From Opitutales bacterium (GTDB lineage: Bacteria; Verrucomicrobiota; Verrucomicrobiia; Opitutales; T3Sed10-336): a DNA stretch of 8,938 bases. The notes under the pieces are model-generated. The model saw only the letters and a list, made by a program, of their open reading frames with translations. It was not told where the DNA came from and did no database searches. Shown piece after piece: positions 5,908 to 8,938 of the stretch. The position numbers and the translations under genes are program-made. Positions within the stretch are counted from its first letter, which is position 1; every line of letters begins with the position of its first letter. Location: the NCBI GenBank assembly GCA_007132315.1, contig SLOW01000231.1, positions 1 through 8,938 on the forward strand. Direction: 5' to 3'.

Positions 5908-6345
5908 CGAACAGGCTGATTTCTCCCCTTGCGACCGGCGCGCGGTGCTCGATCACTGCGTGGCGCGATTCAAGTAGCGCGCCGAGGAGTTGGCGCAGGC
6001 GCTGCGAGTCGAGGCGGGCAATCCGATCAAGGACAGCCGGGGGGAAGTGACGCGGTCATCGACACCTTCTCCAATTTCGATGAGGCTCTGCGGCGGGTGA
6101 ACGACGCCAGGTACGGGATCCACGCCGGCGTGTTCACCCCCTCCATCACACACGCCATGCGCGCCTGGGATGAACTCGATGTGGGCGGCGTCCTCATCAA
6201 TGAAGTCCCCTCCTGGCGCGTGGACAACATGCCCTACGGCGGCGTCAAGGAAAGCGGCATCGGACGCGAGGGCGTCCGCTACGCCATGGAATACATGACC
6301 GAAATCCGCAACTTGATCATCCGTGAGAGCCTTCCACGGCCTTGA
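5906..6345 (+). pseudogene. aldehyde dehydrogenase remnant: N-terminal piece joined to C-terminal piece
   Basis: This is a decayed NAD(P)-dependent aldehyde dehydrogenase. After a TGA at 5903-5905, the frame reads DEQADFSPCDRRAVLDHCVARFK, then TAG at 5975 where relatives usually have a glutamate codon, then RAEELAQALRVEAGNPIKDSRGEVTR. This matches roughly residues 50-115 of the family. One base is missing near 6055. The sequence then goes straight into VIDTFSNFDEALRRVNDARYG, AGVFT, DELDVGGVLIN and MPYGGVKESGIGREGVRYAMEYMTE, the C-terminal catalytic and oligomerisation segments, ending at TGA 6343. About 250 residues are missing, including the nucleotide-binding core and the catalytic glutamate and cysteine. 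The junction falls at I-D-T-F, a motif that can occur on both sides (VTR-LIDTF in the N-terminal part, VIDTF in the C-terminal part). An open frame covers 5929-6345, but its first 45 or so residues are out of frame with the family. It is not a functional enzyme. Confidence 0.85.
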
Positions 6346-6381
6346 GAAAAGCGACCTCGGCGTCACAAAGCAGGTTGATTG

Positions 6382-6400
6382 GGTGGGGTGCCGCCTCACC
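6382..6400. other. G+C-rich hairpin between the dehydrogenase remnant and the helicase
   Basis: GGTGGGG (6382-6388) can pair with CCTCACC (6394-6400) around the 5-base loop TGCCG, giving seven pairs with one G-U. It lies 37 bases after the dehydrogenase stop and about 100 bases before the helicase ATG. No T-run follows, so a classic intrinsic terminator is not supported. It might be a relic terminator or a transcript structure in the helicase leader. Confidence 0.3.
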
Positions 6401-6498
6401 TCATGAACTACACCTGCCGCCCTAATGAGCGAGCGATAAGGTTTGAAGAATCCGCGGTAATTCCTTTTGAGTGACTGAATTAACGATCTCCCGTCAAT

Positions 6499-8938
6499 AT
6501 GGACCCTTCCCTGCTTGAAAACCTGGAATCGGCGCTGAAAAACAAACGCGACCGTTCCGTCATCAACATCATTAACGACAAGCTCACGCTTTCGGTCTTT
6601 TCCTTGCTGAAAAGAAGCCTCGGGAATGTGCGGGAAATCAACCTCCTCCTGCGCGACCGGCAGCGGGAATTGCCGGAATCTTCCGTCATACGTGAGTTCG
6701 AGCTAAATCCGAGCGACGCTCTGTTCAACGCCTACGATATCACTCAGAAAAATAAACTCCGTCACTTCGAGCAGGCGAGGGAAATGGCGGATTTCATTGG
6801 GGAGCATGTGAACGTGCGTCGCACCACGCCCGAATGTGTGATCAAGGGGAATGTCTTGCTGGTGGATGAGGATTTCATGATCCAGGGGTCCTCATCCCTC
6901 GAGATGCCGGCGGTCAATCGTCGTTCACGCGTCAGTCAGATCAATTTCGACAGCGTTATTAGCGAGCAAATGGACCGGAAGCAGATTTCTGCCGCCCGCG
7001 CCCAAATCGACAGGCTCTGGAACAACCCGGACTACGCGACCAACTACAAGGAAGACATTCTGAAGCGGCTTCAGGCGATCTATCGGGAGCATTCTCCGGA
7101 GTTTCTCTACTACTTTACGCTGTACCAGTTGTTCGGCCATCAGCTTGATGCCGGGATCGAACGTTTCGAGCAGGACAACACCCGTTTCAAGGCGACGAAA
7201 ATCTGGAACGCCCTCTACGATTTCCAGAAGGACTGCGTCCTGTCGGCCATTCAGAAGATCAACAAGTACAATGGCTGCATCATCGCCGACAGCGTCGGGC
7301 TGGGGAAAACCTTTGAAGCGTTGGCGGTCATCAAATACTACGAGCTCCGTCAGGACAACGTCCTCGTGCTGACGCCCGCCAAGCTTTACGACAACTGGAA
7401 TTCCTTCAAGGGCGCTTACAAGGACAGTGTTCTCGACGAAACCTTTTATTACAAGATCATGTTCCACACGGATCTCTCCCGGTTCCGGGGACACTCCAAA
7501 AGCGGTTGGGACCTAAAGCGGTTCGACTGGAGCAAGTTCGACCTGGTGGTGATCGACGAATCCCACAACTTCCGTAACCGCACCGAAAAAGACGAGGGCA
7601 TGACCCGGTACCAGCGCCTGCTGCACGAGGTTATGCAGAGCGGACAGAAAACCAAGGTGTTGCTCATCTCGGCCACCCCGGTCAACAACTCCCTCACCGA
7701 CCTCCGTAATCAGTTGAGCATCATCACAGGAGACAACGACAGCGCATTGGAGCAGGAGGGGATCCCCGGCATCGCGGCGATACTCAACCGAACGACCCGG
7801 ACGATCAACGATTGGAATGACGCGGAGGAGCGCGACAAAACCGCGTTGCTCGACAGCCTACCATCGGGGTTTTACCAGCTTCTGGAAAAGCTCACCATCT
7901 CCCGGAGCCGCAAGCACATTACCGAGTACTACCGCAGCGCCGATATCGGCCGCTTCCCGGAGAAGCTGAAACCGGTCACCCTATCGCCGCACATCGATAC
8001 GCGCCGGGAGCTGCTTGATTTCTCGGTCACCAACGAGCGCCTGGAGGAACTGATTCTTGCGGTGTACATTCCCATGAAATACATCAAGCCCGAACACCGG
8101 GCGTACTATCGGGAAAAGTACCAGACCAAGTACAACAACAAGGTCATCTTCTCCCACGAGGATCGCGAGTTCTACACCGCGAAAATGCACCGCTTCAACC
8201 TGTTCAAGCGCCTCGACAGTTCCGTCTATGCGTTCCACCAGACACTGAAACGGCTTTTGGCGAAAATCGACGGCTTCATCGCCGCTCTGGAGGGCGGAGA
8301 AAGTGCGTTCACTTACCAGGATGAGGCTCTGGAGGAGGGGGAAGGCGATGTTCTCGATTACAAGTACGAGATCAAGGTCGATCACCTCAACCGGAGGAGT
8401 TACCTCGCCGACCTGCGCCTTGATCGAGGAATCATCGCAGAGATCCTGAGCGAGTCGGATCGTATCCTTACGGAGAAGCGGGACAACAAGCTCCAGACCT
8501 TGATCGAGCGCGTGGGGGACAAGCTCGACCGCACGCCCTACAACTCCGGCAACCGCAAGGTGCTGATTTTCTCCGCGTTCGCGGATACCACCCGCTATAT
8601 TTACCAGAATCTGTGCGGGGCTCTGGAGGAGCGGGGTTGCGGGATCGCCACTATCAACGGCAGCGATACCGCGCAAACCAACCGCCGGGATATCGACAGC
8701 GCGTTTCACGACGTCCTGAGCGCCTTCTCCCCGCGCGCCAAGCTCGGACGCGACCTGCCTGCCGATCGGCAGATCGACGTGCTTATCGGCACCGACTGCA
8801 TCTCCGAGGGACAGAACCTGCAGGACTGCGATTGCGTCATCAATTACGACATCCAGTGGAATCCGGTCATTCTCATCCAGCGTTTCGGCCGCATCGATCG
8901 CATCGGCAGCACCAGCGAGCGCATCCAGATGATCAACT
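6499..8938 (+). CDS. SNF2-type DNA helicase with degenerate PLD-like N-terminus, 3' end outside window
   Basis: This is a large superfamily-2 helicase/translocase, presumably ATP-driven and DNA-binding in the cytoplasm. The frame starts at ATG 6499, the first start after an in-frame TAA at 6481, and stays open for 813 codons to the edge; relatives reach about 1,050-1,150 residues. The order of elements is: a phospholipase-D-like segment (VIKGNVLLVDEDF, residues 114-126, then QGSSSLE), in which the catalytic H-x-K has lost its histidine; motif I ADSVGLGKT (263-271); motif II DESH (353-356); motif III SATP (391-394); a long insertion rich in charged residues; motif V TDCISEGQNLQ (765-775); and motif VI QRFGRIDRIG (794-803). 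No convincing ribosome binding site is visible. Related proteins commonly sit beside DNA methyltransferases or restriction-type helicases in defence loci, so its partners are expected to the right. That role is inferred from the family, not shown here. Confidence 0.9.
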   Translation, partial: MDPSLLENLESALKNKRDRSVINIINDKLTLSVFSLLKRSLGNVREINLLLRDRQRELPESSVIREFELNPSDALFNAYDITQKNKLRHFEQAREMADFIGEHVNVRRTTPECVIKGNVLLVDEDFMIQGSSSLEMPAVNRRSRVSQINFDSVISEQMDRKQISAARAQIDRLWNNPDYATNYKEDILKRLQAIYREHSPEFLYYFTLYQLFGHQLDAGIERFEQDNTRFKATKIWNALYDFQKDCVLSAIQKINKYNGCIIADSVGLGKTFEALAVIKYYELRQDNVLVLTPAKLYDNWNSFKGAYKDSVLDETFYYKIMFHTDLSRFRGHSKSGWDLKRFDWSKFDLVVIDESHNFRNRTEKDEGMTRYQRLLHEVMQSGQKTKVLLISATPVNNSLTDLRNQLSIITGDNDSALEQEGIPGIAAILNRTTRTINDWNDAEERDKTALLDSLPSGFYQLLEKLTISRSRKHITEYYRSADIGRFPEKLKPVTLSPHIDTRRELLDFSVTNERLEELILAVYIPMKYIKPEHRAYYREKYQTKYNNKVIFSHEDREFYTAKMHRFNLFKRLDSSVYAFHQTLKRLLAKIDGFIAALEGGESAFTYQDEALEEGEGDVLDYKYEIKVDHLNRRSYLADLRLDRGIIAEILSESDRILTEKRDNKLQTLIERVGDKLDRTPYNSGNRKVLIFSAFADTTRYIYQNLCGALEERGCGIATINGSDTAQTNRRDIDSAFHDVLSAFSPRAKLGRDLPADRQIDVLIGTDCISEGQNLQDCDCVINYDIQWNPVILIQRFGRIDRIGSTSERIQMIN

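Noticed and set aside
6925..8709. Minus-strand frames of 189 and 242 residues
   Set aside because: Both are antisense to the helicase, whose motifs I-VI are all on the plus strand without interruption.
1..8938. CRISPR array, tRNA, rRNA, transposase or integrase
   Set aside because: I looked for regularly spaced repeats, tRNA-like cloverleaf ends and recombinase motifs on both strands and saw none.

Overview
The window comes from a G+C-rich bacterial genome. It looks like a metagenomic or uncultured-lineage contig rather than a model organism. A secreted S1-family sulfatase, an ACR3 arsenite exporter and a CHAD/CYTH locus would fit many environmental phyla, including Planctomycetes-Verrucomicrobia-like and Desulfobacterota-like groups. 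Nothing here fixes the taxon. Start sites mostly lack strong Shine-Dalgarno sequences.

Layout, left to right. (1) 1-1762, plus strand: a 5'-truncated ACR3 arsenite efflux permease, followed 16 bases later by an intact tandem UspA universal stress protein. The two look like one operon. (2) 1763-2750, minus strand: an intact 166-residue CYTH-domain triphosphatase. Immediately downstream of it is the broken N-terminal part of a second, CYTH/CHAD-like protein. (3) 2886-3891, minus strand: two gene corpses fused end to end, a middle piece of an amidohydrolase and a piece of a P-type cation ATPase. Both carry frameshifts, and the ATPase also has an internal deletion. (4) 4010-5689, minus strand: an otherwise complete S1 sulfatase with its signal peptide. 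Its only usable ATG belongs to a 37-residue stub of an AAA (DUF4143-type) ATPase fused in frame ahead of it. (5) 5690-5904: a relatively A+T-rich spacer containing a 7-bp hairpin and a pair of 10-bp repeats. (6) 5906-6345, plus strand: an aldehyde dehydrogenase with most of its centre deleted, a nonsense codon and a frameshift. (7) 6499-8938, plus strand: the first 813 codons of a large SNF2-type helicase with a degenerate phospholipase-D-like N-terminal region. It runs off the right edge and has no stop in the window.

The clearest functional units are the arsenic/stress pair on the left and the helicase on the right. The helicase is of a kind usually found beside DNA methyltransferases in restriction or defence loci, and its partners would lie beyond 8938. 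Between them is a zone of about 4.5 kb in which genes have been truncated, fused and internally deleted. Several junctions fall where the two joined sequences share a short motif (TGD in the ATPase, IDTF in the dehydrogenase). This could be a real recombination breakpoint region flanking a defence island, or an assembly artefact. Read mapping would decide. I did not find a convincing wholly new system. The best candidates for follow-up are the helicase locus and the breakpoint zone.
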